Shown here: piece by piece, positions 22,058-34,986 of the stretch
Position numbering within the stretch: the stretch's first letter is position 1
Layout of the letters: every line of letters begins with the position of its first letter
From: Rhizopus sp. PT2906
Lineage: Eukaryota > Mucoromycota > Mucoromycetes > Mucorales > Rhizopodaceae
Length of the DNA: 64,000 nucleotides
Assembly (NCBI GenBank): GCA_025529335.1
Contig: JAMYHX010000137.1
Span: 23,702-87,701 of the forward strand
Reading direction: 5' to 3'
Made by a program: the position numbers and the translations under genes
The notes under the pieces: generated by a model
The model's database searches: none
What the model saw: only the letters and a program-made list of their open reading frames with translations
Told to the model about the DNA's origin: nothing

Positions 22058-25000
22058 GTTGTTGAGGAGCAGAAAGACTAGATTGTTGTGATGTTTATAG
22101 TAATTATTATAATTATTATAGTAGTAGTAATAGTAATAGTTAGTTAATTAAGGCCCTATACAAGTTTCAATTGATTAAACTGCTGCATAATATAAAAAGA
22201 AAAGGAAAGTCATTCTTATGAGTACATAAAAAACAGCTGTAAATACTAACCACAATAAGTTAAAGCGCTAAGGGGATTCTTGATAGACGAAAAGGAAAGA
22301 AAAAAAAAGAGAGAAAGGTAAAACGATCTATTCTTTTTTTTTTTTTTTTTTTTTTTTTTCAAGATTAGCAAAAAGGAGACGGGATAAGGGATCGTGTATG
22401 TTCTGAAAGTGCTCCTTAAATAGCATAAAATATAGTTAACAAAGGTAAGTGATAGCATCAGTGTATGTAGCATAATATAATTATGGCATTCATTGATAAA
22501 GAATTTTATTACTATACATACACTTCCTGGAATCATTCACTAGAAGAGAAAAAGAGAGAGTATATAAAATAGGATGCACGGATAAGCACTGGACCTTGCA
22601 TTAGGGGATTTACTGTATATTGTATTTTTAGTGTATGCATGCGTACGATTTCCAATCCAAAGCTTAACCAGTCATCTTATTTTGCTTCCTCTCCTCTTTT
22701 ATCTCAATTGTAAATATGCAGCTCTCTCTCTCTCTCTCTCTCTTTCCATCTTTATTTATTTCTTTCTTCTGGTAGACAACACGTGTTGCTTCATTCAATA
22801 ATGACTATATAAATCTATTTTTACATGATTAGGTACAGTTATTTTGCACTTCTTGTATTAGCACACTAAAGCATGAACAAGCAGCATAAACTAACAAGTT
22901 GCTATCCCAAAATCCTCTGTAAATTTCGCCCAAACATTGTTCATGATTGTATGCAACCATATGATGGATTGAAAGGATTTCAAGAGTTAATATCTCATGC
23001 AGATGGTATTCAATTATCTGTTGAAGTATTGTCTCTCATCTCGATCAAGGCCTCGTAGAAGAAGTACTTCGAGCCAGACTTACAGTCAACGTACTGTTGC
23101 TGATATCCTTGTTGACTACTGGTGACTAAAAAAGGCTTTACAGTTTGAGGCTCTGCTTGGCTGTGAGCTATAAACAAGCTCGTTATCATTGTTGAATATA
23201 GGAGTGTGTATGTGTGTGCTTTGTTATTGCTGATCATTGGTAGCTTATTGCCGATCACCAGTATTTGACACGTGGGTTGCATTAAATGGCAGTGAGGAGT
23301 CACTGTGAAGCAAAGCTGCTTCATCTTCGGACTACAGATTGAGTGTACGATATCCACAGTGAATATACCTGACTCTACCTTCTTCATGCAAATGTCCTAG
23401 CAAGACTTGGCACAAGTTTAGTATTTCTTGTATTTTGCAAAACCTTAAAAAGGCAATAGAGTTTTTCACTATAGTAATATCAGCAGTTGACTGTAAGATC
23501 AACATAATACAATACAGGCTTTTGGAAGTTGTAGAAAACGAGACAGAGGAATGGATGAATCAAGTAAAGCCTACTCACGCATTGGCAATATTTTAATAAA
23601 GAAAAAAGACTTGTATGCATTACATCCTTAAGCATCATTTAAAATGTTGTCAGTTGCAGTTTTAGTGTATTTCCCAGTGTGCACATAGTGTGTAGGTAAT
23701 CTTTCAAGACCCATTCGTAATTGTGTGATGGTAGATAAGTCTGAACCCAAGGAGAATTTTAACAGTTATTTACTTATGATTGTGGGTATAGCTACACGAA
23801 ATTACGCTTTCTATACATACTAATAGACAATCGATGACTATTGTAAAGGCGTGCAAAGACGTCACTTTTCACTTTAATGTTCTGTCGTAATACGAGCAAC
23901 TTGATGATTAAAGTAGAGCAGGTATGAAATGCTTGACGGAGATTGTATTTCCTGTCAAGTGGTTGCCAGTGTTAGTTTGCTCAACGAATGTGGTACTTCA
24001 ATCACAGTTACACTCGCTTGCCCCAATGTGCAAAATAGTCTGCTGTGAGAACTAACCGTCGAGAGAGCGCGCATTTCCCTCGCCGACGATACATCACCGC
24101 TCATCTTTTTTTTTTTAATAACCCACGCCTTTAGAATTGCTGGAAATGCAACTTTTAAAAAGCTGTGTGTTATATTCTTACATTTTCCGATCGCGGAATT
24201 CATCCGTATTTAATTAATCGCTTAACCCCGCTTTTTGATGAGAGTACTGTACTTCTTGTCGAGCAAATTATCTTGGTGTCACTCTAGGTGGAGTTGTAAC
24301 TGTCTTTACACAAAATGGGAAAGCCTTTGGTGCCAAGATCAGATTTTGCCCATATGCATACTATACATATCATTGTCAATGTCATCTATAAAAAAAACCT
24401 TCTTTTAAGGATATGTTTTATGCATAATCTCCCTTTATTTACTCAATAGGAAATCTAAAACAGTTTTAGTTTTCATGTTGGGAATTATGCAAGAGATACA
24501 TTTGCATAATACGCCGTTCTAGGCTCAAAATTCTACAGGCTGTTCTCTTCATGGTTTGTTACAACACTTAACTTTTGATGTTGAAAAAGAGTCCAAAGGA
24601 TATTGAACTATTTGATGGGGCATTAAAATCATTATCTGCCTAGCCTATCTGAAGCTTGTTACCTCCTTTTTTTATAGCTTCGTGCCCTGAATTTACTAAA
24701 GACCCTATCATAGATATGGATTTACCTTGTGATGGTAATCATTTTGATTGATATAGATATGTATGACCAAGTATATACCTTCCTCTTATACTTCTTCTTT
24801 TTTTTTTTTTAAAAGAAAGATTTGACTTTGGCTTAAGTATATCTTCTCCAAGTATCGCATCAATGTTGATACACCTCTTCTGTTCGGGTAGCACAATAGC
24901 AACATTCAAGGTGGAGGATCCTTTTACTACATATACACGCTTCATATACAATACATACCATGTAAGCAAAGTACAAAATTCTATAGTACAAAGTAGCCCA

Positions 25001-27576
25001 GTGCTCAAGTTGTAAACAAATAAATCACTGGTCTACCAGCTTTATCAGCACTAATGCATGAATCTTCCACTTTTTGGATGAGGAGTAGTCTAGATCAAAT
25101 ATAGAAAAAAGAGCGATTCACATGCATAAAAAACCGGTATAGTGAACAAAAGGGAGTGACCATCTCTTAGACTTTATTTAATTGTCAGAGAATGTATAAG
25201 TTCTTCTTATTCTAATTTTCTGAAAAGCATGCTCTAAAGGTGTTTGCCCTATTTCTTGAAATTAAGTTTTCAATGTAATAGTAATGTTAATCTGAGCTAC
25301 ATTCTGCATAAACTCTCATACAATTTGAAAAATGGCACAATGAAATGTACTTGTATCCATGGTAACTCCAATATAGAAGTAAAGTGGTGTTTTATGATCT
25401 GGTTGTTTTTATCTGCCCATTATTTTACAACTTAAATAAATAGCAGTCATAGATTCTCTTTAAAGAAAAGCTCATTTTAGTAGCATTCAGCTCTTTTTCA
25501 AAAAGAATCTACTTTGTTTACAATTATGACAACAACAAGACTTGATCAAATAACCAGCTAAAATAGACATTTCTAATAAATGAGCTAAAACAACAAGAAC
25601 CAGCAATTTCATTACAAGTAAAAAAAAACAAAAACAAAAATAGCCTCTAATAATATATTTCAAGCAGTGCTGATTTGATTACAAACTTGACGAGATTAAA
25701 AGCACTTCACTTTTGATATTATACCAAAAAGAAATTAAGCGTTTCACTCTATTTAAAAGAATTCTATGACTGATTCAGTTGAAGTTGTACCTAAAAATAC
25801 GAGTTCAGAATCTTTGAATACAAGCATACAAGTCTGAGGGAAAAAGATGAAAAAGAGGATGAATACTGTATTGAAAATGCAATCCATTTACATAAATGCA
25901 ACATACACCAAAGATATCTTCTTAAGCTTGCATTTTTATGTGGTTGACAATCACTTTATTTAAAAAGGCTCTCATTTTAGTACTAAACTCTATCTCTTAT
26001 TCACAGAAAGTCTAAATTGTATGTTGATACAGCATGTATATTTTTATAAATTGCTTCACAATCAACATCACTTTACTATAGACAGCTTCATTCATATTCA
26101 CTCCAAAATTCAATTTATCCATTAGATCCTTTCAAAGTAAAGGTGAATTCGATATCTTTGGTAGCATGATGGCCGTCGACGACTATGGAAAGAAAAAGGG
26201 CTGTCGAAAGAAATGAGTGAAACTAATGAGAAATAGTATTCGTTGCGCCTTCAATAGAGCTTACAACGAGTATTGGAAGAATTGAGTCAAATGGTGACAT
26301 TCAGAAGAGATCGACTCTTGACATCAAACATTTAAACGGGATACGCTAGGGGCTAGCTTCGGTATTTAATTGGTGCATCTAGAGAAGGATGATATATTGG
26401 CGCAAGATTTTTCGAAATCAACAAAGAATATCAGGATCCAAGTTTCCAAAAAAATAGCATTTTCAAGTGTAGGATCCAACAGTAGCGATCAATTCTGTAA
26501 TGAGAGAACCACACTGCCCTGTTTGGTTCAAAATATTGGAAGTGAGCCTGTGATATCAAGACCAACACAATCATAAACTGGATCAAAGGAATTTTAGAGT
26601 AGGTTGGCATGGATACTGCAATGTTCAAGGCATGCTCAACAAGATCTACAGCTAGTACAAGGGCATTTCTCAAAGGGGCAAATATCACAAAACTGAAACA
26701 ATATGTAAAGGCTGATACGTTTGAAACATATGATTGAGGTTTCCGAAATATGAAAACGGGTATTGGATTACAAGTGCTGTTTTCAAATTCATATCCGATG
26801 ATCTTATGAAGAAGGGTACTACATCTGAAGTAGGGTCGGAGCCAAGTAGATGAAGCAAGTCTCTAGTGTAGCTTTTTGATTCTAGAAAAGGATATAGAGA
26901 AAATAAGGGGAACGGCGGTGATATCGGATCACTTACCGTGTTTTGTTACACTAAAATGAAGTCGGAATCTAAACTATATAAATGCCACTTCCGTGTGTTA
27001 TTCCGTAATAAAAAAAAAAAAGCAAAATAACAAATCCAAGTGTCAAATAACAAATAATGCATAGCCTATAACCCAAACGAGAATCAGGAGACTATTGACT
27101 CCTGTTGACTCCCTTTTTTTCACTTAGACTTGTTATATTCTTTGTGTTATTGTGCTACTTTCAGTCTTTATTTCATTGTTGATATGACATGTAGCACTCT
27201 TTAGGTCATATTCTTTTATAATAGGTTGTCATGTTACTCTTTATGATTTTTTTCATAATTCCTATATTAAGAAGATCTGAAACTATACACTATACACACG
27301 TGAGTGAACGCTGGAGAGAAAAGAAAAAGAGAAAGGGAAAGAGAAAGAGCGAATAAATAAAATAGAGTGAAATTGCCAAAACAATTATGCACAAGACTTT
27401 ACATCTTCCCTTTCCTCCTTTTTTATTTTTCTTCTTTTTATTCGTTCTTCTCTCTTCACACGTGGACACTGTAACCCGCCACTTTTTAAAGATGGAGTAA
27501 ATAAATCCCTTTCTTTCTTTCTTTCTCTCTTTCTTTTCTCTTGTCCTTTTTTCTTTCCTTTAACAAAACAAAAGAA
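22058..27576. other. 5.5 kb AT-rich gene desert
   Basis: No convincing gene on either strand. Simple sequence: a T26 run at 22334-22359, a (CT)n tract at 22722-22744, and a Lys/Arg-type purine tract near 27320-27350. The longest open frame (23010-23387, minus, 125 codons) has no recognisable domain and no splice partners. I saw no tRNA-like arms, no long direct or inverted repeats, and no LINE or transposase signature, but a short or decayed element could be missed by eye. Confidence 0.6.
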
Positions 27577-29251
27577 ATGCTCAAACATAAATCATCCTTT
27601 CATTCTTATAAAAGTAACAATGCATCATCAAATACCCAACGATCCATCGCGTCTCCACTCAATGGAAGAGCAGTGATTGATGCATTAAAAGAGACTAGAA
27701 AAGTAAAATAAAGACTCACCCCCTTTATCCCTTTCGATTACTAACAGATCCCCCTTTTTTTGTAGAATGCTTTAGGAGGATTACTAGGGAATAAAAGAGC
27801 ATCCCTAGGCAACCTGAGGCAATCTAAATCTTCAACCACAGCGGATCAAAGAGAATCATCTACTAGACAAGTGGATCTTTTAAGTTCCTTAAATATGAAG
27901 AGAAGATCGACAGGATGCTTACGAAGGTCCTCTGTTGTGTCAGCACCATCATCCACAAAAAATAATAACAACAAAGTCTGGAGGTCTCCTGGTCATTACG
28001 AAATACCAAATGTATTTGGTAGTGATTGTTTCCTTAAACCCGAACCTAATTTATTCCCTCAAAACAATTTCTTGCGAACGATAAATGTCGAAAAGCACAT
28101 ATCTAAGCACCCTTGGCGTCCAGCTGGTCTCTGCACAGAAATACCTCAGTTACCTCCTTTAATTAAAACTGGGAATGAATTCGAGAAAAAAATCAGAAAA
28201 GCTTTACCTTCTTCCGTACAAGTTTCTTCACTTGACCCACGTAACAAATATGACGGGTTTCAAGAGATTGGCACAGGGTAAGCCCATCATCACTGCTTAT
28301 CACATCTGTAACTTACTCCTATTTCCTTTTTTAGTGTAAATGGCTCTGTCGTTCGAGCACGTCATAAATACAAAAAAAATACGTATTTAGCCATTAAACG
28401 ATGCCGACTTGATCCTGATAAAGAGTATAAAGCTTCCATCATTCGAGAACTTTTTATCATGTCAACTGGTCACTCAAACCTTATTCGATTAAGACAAGTC
28501 TCCTTGTGGAAACAGGAAGTCTGGATGGCTATGGACCTACAGAGATGCTCCGTCTTTGCCATCTTATGTCAGCGCGGTATTCCTGAACAGTATACTGTTC
28601 ATATCACTTGTGAGACACTTAAGGGTCTATGCTACTTACATTCCAAGCAATTCATTCACCGTGACATCAAATGTGAGAATCTTTTGATAGGATGGAATGG
28701 GGAAGTTAAATTAGGTAAGCGAGACATCTGCAGCACTATTTTTAATGACACTTATCCTTATTTAATTAGCTGACTTTGGTCTTGCTACCAAGACAACAAG
28801 ACGTAATAGAGAACGATTAGGTACAAGCAAATGGATGGCGCCTGAAGTCATCCGAGAACAATACTATGATGAAAAGATCGATATGTGGTCATTGGGCATT
28901 ACAATCATCGAAATGATGGACAGAGTGCCTCCTCATTATTTAATAAGAGATGAAACTGAATTGTTCAAGGCAATCCTGAGTGAACCAAGTCCTACTTTCA
29001 CCTATAGTTTACCTACCATGTACATGAGGGGCTTAGTTGCTTGGTTATTAGATGAGCAGCCTTCGACGAGACCACATGCTGTGGATGTACTACAGGTATG
29101 TTTATATTATTTTTATACATTTATGCTTTTAAAACTAATATGTTTATTTTAGGAAATCGAAGCCCATGTTCAAAGTAAATTACTACAATGCTCAACTTCA
29201 CAAGAATTAGCTCGGTTTGTAAATCACGTTTTGTCTTCAGCATCTTCATAG
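27577..29251 (+). CDS. STE20/PAK-like serine/threonine protein kinase
   Basis: Five exons, 27577..27702, 27766..28277, 28335..28714, 28770..29095, 29153..29251; 480 aa. N-terminal 190 residues are Ser/Arg-rich and unordered with no clear CRIB motif. Kinase domain follows: Gly loop IGTGVNGSVV (split by intron 2), lysine in LAIKRCRL, helix-C Glu in SIIRELFIM, HRDIKCENLL, ADFGLAT (split by intron 3), GTSKWMAPEVI and DMWSLGITIIEMM. The HRDIKCEN and GTxxWMAPEV motifs place it with the STE20 group, PAK-like. All catalytic residues are present. The protein ends soon after the domain. Convergent with the BAR-SH3 gene (34 bp between stops). Confidence 0.87.
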
Positions 29252-29285
29252 TAACAACAACAATAAATATATATATATATGATTA

Positions 29286-30733
29286 TTATATCTCTTGAAC
29301 ATAGTTGCCTATATTTTATATAAGATTCTTTTTTCTTTCTTTGTTTGTTTGTTACTCACCAGGGAATACACCTGTCTGTCCTCTCAATTTGCCTGTCCAC
29401 CAGTCGTTGGCATCTTGAGTTCTGTTTACTAGTTCGATCTTGTCATCCTTTCTAAAGCTCAAGTCACCTTCAGCAAGTGCATCATAATCATAGAGTGCCA
29501 CCACATATTTCCTTATTGTTTCGTCATTGGCTGCATGTGATGCAGTAGTGTGATTAGTGTTTTTTAAGGCGGCCCTTTCTTGAAGCGAAAACTTGGAATT
29601 ATCCGTGCTACCGGAAGCTACGAGATGAACATGTGAATATCTGGCGTCATACACACATAGTCTCTCTATTACCACTTAACCACGCTTTCCCTTTAGCATG
29701 AAGCAAGTCAAGGTTCTCCATCTCTGTTTGTCCGTTGTAATGATTTAATCTCCATTGGTATCCCCCTTGGATATCCATTCCCTGAGTGACAAAATGCTGT
29801 TGGTTTGCTGTCACCAATTCATAGCATCTTGCATAAATCATGCCATAAATCTTGGTCTGCAGATGATACAAGTTCTCAAGGATAGGTTGAACTAAATGTG
29901 ATAGTAATTGAAAGAATATCGGAAGTTCGTGCTTTAGGGTATTATTGAGGTATTCGTAATCTTGTGTTGCTGTCTCTAGTTGACTCTGTATCTTGAAGAT
30001 TGCCTTTTCGTCATTCATACTACGTTCAGTCTTACTAGTGAGCTTGTTTAGACTGGCCCTATGTCGATCGTAATCAACCATCTTGTGGTTACGCTTCACG
30101 ATCGTCTTTTGTATCGTCTTGGATATCTCATGAAGCTCTAATGCAGGACGAACAACAAGTTGATCAATAGTATCCTATTCTAAACGTCAGTTGACTGGAG
30201 TAAGTCATAGGTTTATACATTACAAGTTGAGGTAATATTTCGTCTTGACAGTAGGCCATGGCTGCTTCTGCATCATTCACAGCTTGTAAAGCAGAGTCCT
30301 GAACAGGCTCTGAAGTTTCCAAGTTTAGGCCATAGATGCTTGAGACAAGAGAAGCTATATCATATTGATTGGACAGTAATACTATTGACGCGCCGCTTTG
30401 TTATGAGTCTTGTTTATGCAACTACTTTTTTTTTTACCAGCAACTTGGTCACGAAATGCTTGTGCTTCAACTCTTAGCGTATCAACCAATTTCATTGTTT
30501 CATTAAAGTGGTTTTCATGTTGTATAAACTCAACATCTCTTGTTGCTATAAAGTATGTTACTTTTTCAGAATGACCAAGTATATCTTCTTTTTACCATCT
30601 TGTTTCTTTGCCATAATCTGATGAGGCAAACGACTCATTGCTTTTTGAAAACCCTTTATTATGATAAGTTAAGCATAATTTATACAAAAATGTGCAATGT
30701 TTAAAATGTCTATATATACACCTTCCAGCTCAT
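29286..30733 (-). CDS. amphiphysin-type BAR-SH3 protein (Rvs167/Hob1-like)
   Basis: Seven exons (complement): 30722..30733, 30596..30653, 30438..30545, 30224..30354, 29673..30174, 29360..29617, 29286..29308; 363 aa. Acts in membrane curvature, endocytosis and actin organisation. Starts MSWKGFQKAMSRLPHQIM, the usual amphiphysin start, with a coding first exon of only 12 bases. BAR domain spans about residues 15-240 (TRDVEFIQHENHFNETM, KRNHKMVDYDRHRASL); a short linker with an Ala/His/Thr-rich stretch leads to a C-terminal SH3 (VVALYDYDALAEGDLSF, DWWTGKLRGQTGVFPGNYV). The last exon of 23 bases supplies GNYVQEI; reading through intron 6 would truncate the SH3. Shorter than Rvs167 (482) because the Gly/Pro/Ala linker is missing. 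Confidence 0.93.
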
Positions 30734-30821
30734 TTCTAATAAGAATAAAAAGAGAGAGAGAGAGGGGAGAAAAAAGAAAAGGGACTCTAAAGAGAGGAAC
30801 AATATTCGATTTCCGAATATT

Positions 30822-31513
30822 TCAAGTGGTTGGAATCACATTAAAAAAGTGGTAGACTTCATCTTGATCCATCATAGCAACATGAACACCGCATTGATCA
30901 CAGACAACCTTGTGGTAATATTCATCTTCCATAGCATCCTTTGGTTTAAATCGTTCATCTTTTATCACGTGACAGTTATGCACAAACATGGCTCTATATT
31001 GATCCGCGTACTTTTCATGTCTATAATAATGACATTAGGATATGTAATTGAACTTTTTTTTTCTATGCTTTACCTCTGACAGCTATAGCATAATGTTATA
31101 AAGCACATAGGGCAGGTGAGTATGGCGTCTGTTTTTCCTTGTCCTTTCATAGAATCCATAGAATCAGCTTTTTAACAGATTAGATCGCTTTGTGTTATTT
31201 TAGATTACAGGAATATTATAAATATATATACAAACCAACAATCTGTTCATTCACCCATTCTTCATCTTTATCGTCAAGTTCTGGATCATAAAGTAACTCG
31301 TCATTACTCAGTATTTTCTTACTTTCTGACACCATAAAGAATCAGCATCAGCAAACACAAACACTTTTCTTTCTTTTTCTTACTTGACTCTTTCTTTTTT
31401 TGGTTGGGAAGTCCTAAACCCATCGATTCATCTTCGTCTTCTTGGTCCGTGTCAAAATAAATATCGTCATAAAATTCTTGTTCATTCGATCGATCCATCT
31501 CTTGGTTGTCCAT
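30822..31513 (-). CDS. EAPP-like protein (E2F-associated phosphoprotein family)
   Basis: Four exons, complement(31384..31513, 31236..31325, 31074..31167, 30822..31020), 170 aa. Begins MDNQEMDRSNEQEFYDDIYFDTDQ; then the family hallmarks NDELLYDPELDDKDEEWVN, the Cys motif LTCPMCFITLCYSCQRHEKY, QYRAMFVHNC, and a second pair CDQCGVHVAMMD, ending VYHFFNVIPTT. Four CxxC-type Cys pairs probably bind zinc. In animals EAPP binds E2F; its fungal role is unknown. Start codon lies 128 bp from the divergent V-ATPase subunit F gene. A Lys/Ser-rich segment follows the acidic N terminus. Confidence 0.85.
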
Positions 31514-31641
31514 TGAGAAAAGAAAAAAAAACTCAAGAGATACAAGAATATTCTATTGGACGAATATTTCAATTAGCGCGACTGGCTTTTTACTGCAGTG
31601 TTCTTGTTATGAAACGGTTTCCCCTTTTATAGCTATTCATA

Positions 31642-32226
31642 ATGTCTGGAGGAGGAGCAGCACTTCAGAAAGACCGTAACTTTATTGCAGTTATTGGTGA
31701 CGAGGTATTGTATATACAAAATATTAGAAAGAAAAAGATAAACGAATTCATATACTTTATAGGATTCTGTCACCGGTCTCTTACTCGCCGGCATTGGTAA
31801 TGTAAATCAACAACAAAAGAGAAACTTCTTGGTAGTAGACGCTAGTAAATATATAACATTATGCGCTTTTACTCTATATTTACCTTTAATAGAAACCCCT
31901 TTGAGTACTATTGAAGAAACGTTTATTGAATATACAAAGCGTAAAGATATTGCCATCATTCTGATTAACCAACATGTAAGCAAATAACAGTTACTTGTGT
32001 CCGTTTTACTTAAAATATAATATAGATTGCAGAAGATATTCGAGAACTAGTTGACGGGCATAACCAAGCATTCCCTGCCGTACTCGAGATACCCTCCAAA
32101 GATCATCCTTATGGTATTATCATTTCTATAGTCTATAGTTATCTAACGTCATTTTTTTTTTTTTTGTTTGTAGACCCTGAGAAAGATAGCGTACTTAAGC
32201 GCGTCAGAAGATTGTTTGGCGAATAA
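31642..32226 (+). CDS. VMA7: V-type proton ATPase subunit F
   Basis: Five exons, 31642..31704, 31763..31844, 31893..31975, 32026..32113, 32174..32226; 122 aa, matching yeast Vma7 (118). Central stalk subunit of the V1 sector on vacuolar/endosomal membranes. Sequence shows FIAVIGDEDSVTGLLLAGIGN, NFLVVDAKTPLSTIEETF, IAIILINQHIAEDIR and the end KDSVLKRVRRLFGE, all typical. Intron 2 joins VVDA to KTPL by a split Lys codon. Divergent from the EAPP-like gene. Confidence 0.95.
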
Positions 32227-32391
32227 GAAAGCTAAAGAGGGTTTATTCTAATAAAAGACACACAAAAATCAAAAAGGAAGATACAGAAATACAATAAATA
32301 AGGATTCTTTTTGTTCATTTTATGACATGCGTTGGATTGATCTACGTGTATTTCATAGATTAGTGACATATTCAGATGCAAGCGTTTATAC

Positions 32392-34913
32392 TTACTTGGA
32401 TACATTATCAAATAGACGACTAATATCCGGTGAACATCTGATAAAATCATTTTCCTTAAAATGAGACTCTTTGATGAGCTGAACAAATGTTGTTAACAGG
32501 CCCCATGGGTGAGGTCGATTCACTATCAGTCTTTCTAGTAATATTCTATACAGAATATTTAATGTTAATTACTTATTTATCCACTTTTTTATATGTAATG
32601 CTTGCCTTGTTATCTGTTCTTTGATTTGTTGTGATTGTGAATTAAATAGATGAAGGATGGCCATGCTGAAGAAATGAGTATGGCTGTTGGGATACCGTAA
32701 ATGATCGGCAATGCAGTTCAACAGCGCATACTGTCCAAAACTATTACCAGTGGATGAAAAATATGCCAGTAGATACTTGTAGATCTGAATAGCTGGGTTT
32801 TCAGACAATGGTTTCTTTGTATCCACTGTTGTATGGCTGCCCACATAAAACACAAGCCTTTGTATCCTTTCAACGTCACATGGCTGCTTCTCATCTCGTG
32901 AAGATATATAGCTGACCAGACTACTGCCAATCGACATCTTACTCTGTTTTGTTGTTAGATAAGCGCCAATCTCAATCAATGCATCCTCTTCTTTCATCTG
33001 TAGCAGCTTTGGTTTGGTTGTATTGTTGGCAACGTAACCCAGTGAGATCGTAAACGGATCCGGCAATATCATAGTGCGAGGGAATGCACTCAAAATGACG
33101 TTCCTAAGCTGTACACAACTTAACGGCAGTAACTGGATAAACGAAAAGTAGTGCTCGCAAAGAAATTCAGGGTAATCATGTAGTATGACCACTAAAAATC
33201 TAAGTGAACCTTGATAAAACGCCTTGGCTGATCTTGATAATCTCGCGGGCTCTTCTGTCGGTGTGAGCAGTATGGTTATAAAAGAAAGCAGCGCCGACAT
33301 AAGCTTGTAACAAATCGTCCAGCCTTCGTTTTCTTCTTTGAGCAGTAAAGGTAAAAAGAGTCGATGAGAGAATAGTTGTAGCCAAGAATAAGCGAATCCA
33401 GGGAACTTTAATGGTCGAAGTGTATAGAGCACATCTCTATAAAAAGAAAAAGAATTAGGTTGAATCCACATTTTACTATATGGATCAATCTACCCGTAAA
33501 TTCCAATAAAGCTTTCTCTATCATTCACATTATTCAGCTCAATAAACAGTGATCCCAACAACTTTAAGAATGGCTTTTGATTGAATTGAGTGCCTAATTT
33601 CTCATGATGCTCGGCAATCACGAGAACAGTGATAGATAGTACTTGACAGGATATCTTGATCGAGTCTTGATTAATTTGAATGATATTATTAACAAGTTTG
33701 CTATAGGCGTCAATGCAATGAGACTTGGTTGACTGATATAATTCTACACAGACTTCTGTGCAAAGTCTAAAAAAGAAGCACATTCTATCTGGATTATTTG
33801 TCACAGTCTTCATGATCTAATGATAATAGCAATAATAGCAATAAGCATACAGTCAATACTTGTATAATAAATACTTTTTTCGCAAATTGATGATATGTGC
33901 TGCTTGCTGTAAGTGCATGCTTGTATAATCGAATCCATTCAGCAAACAAGAGTCTGAGGGCGAATGTATCATTCTTTGGGTTTCTATATTTCGCCGTCCA
34001 TTGACCTTCCAATTCCTGAATCAACTCCTTTGCCCTTCAAAAGAAAAAGAAAAAGACTATCAGCAATCCACAAATGAGAATAACCTTAACTTACAAGGTA
34101 TGATCCAGTCGCATGAGTGCTCTAATCGTCAATAAATGGTCATCTATTGAACTAATGGGGTGGAGCATAAACATACAGAGTCTTAATAATGTGACAGCAA
34201 ACTCAATGAGCTGAGGGTCTTGTGACTGATCCAACTGTTTTGACAACTGAGTATCAAACTCTTCTATGCGTACCAATCCTGATTTTATCAGGGCACTCAT
34301 CACTCTCGCATTATACTTTCTCTATAACGAATGTTAGATGTCCATCTCTGATTGGTGTCATCGTGTCCTCTTACTGGATCATCTGAATAAAGTATCCAAG
34401 AAAGGATATCTTTTGAGACAGTGGCTGAAAGGTCCATCAATATTTGAAGGAATCGACAATAGACTTCAATAGCTAAAGGTGTTGTTGATTGATATAACTG
34501 ACACATGACTCTTTCGACAACTGAATAAAGTAGTAAAGGTGTAGAACTTTGGTTGATCAAGAGAGGGATCTGACGCATGACCAAGATGACATCGTGATGT
34601 GGTGGCAATAAGGAAAATGGAATATCGCCTGCTTGATTAACAAGTCGATTTAGTTCAATCAACATTTGCTATTTTTATAAAGCAATAAGAAAAAGAGTAA
34701 TGTATATGTTATATATATACTATACTTCAATTTTGGTAGTAAAGACGTCCTGTTGAAAGTTGGTTGATATGTTGAACAAGCCTATAACAATATAAGCTAA
34801 TAAGCACATATATAGGCTGTATATATATATTATGAATTACTTGAGTTGGATGCTAAAGGTAGGTTGGGTGGTGGGGTGATTTGCTTTTGGCTAAACATGT
34901 CATACAACTTCAT
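32392..34913 (-). CDS. NOT1: CCR4-NOT scaffold NOT1, C-terminal part only
   Basis: Eight exons (complement): 34841..34913, 34726..34781, 34375..34668, 34095..34321, 33860..34034, 33494..33816, 32606..33436, 32392..32545; 710 aa. NOT1 is the scaffold of the CCR4-NOT deadenylase. The sequence ends with the NOT1 superfamily domain: YTLRPLKFPGFAYSWLQLFSHR and the near-invariant LLERLIVNRPHPWGLLTTF. Upstream blocks SDDPRKYNARVMSALI and TNNPDRMCFFFRL also fit. Full NOT1 is about 2000-2400 aa; the HEAT, CAF1-binding MIF4G and CAF40-binding regions are absent. The start MKLYDMFSQKQ is only 73 bp from the HEL2 stop, so there is no room for the missing part here. The last intron (32546-32605) has a GCAAGC donor. 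Confidence 0.88.
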
Positions 34914-34986
34914 TTTAACACAAGAAAAAATTTACAAAGAGAAAAAAAATACAAATAAACAATAAAAAGAAACTCAGTTTATTCAA

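Noticed and set aside
23010..23387. 125-codon minus-strand ORF in the gene desert as a real gene
   Set aside because: No recognisable domain, composition like random AT-rich translation, no supporting neighbours or splice partners.
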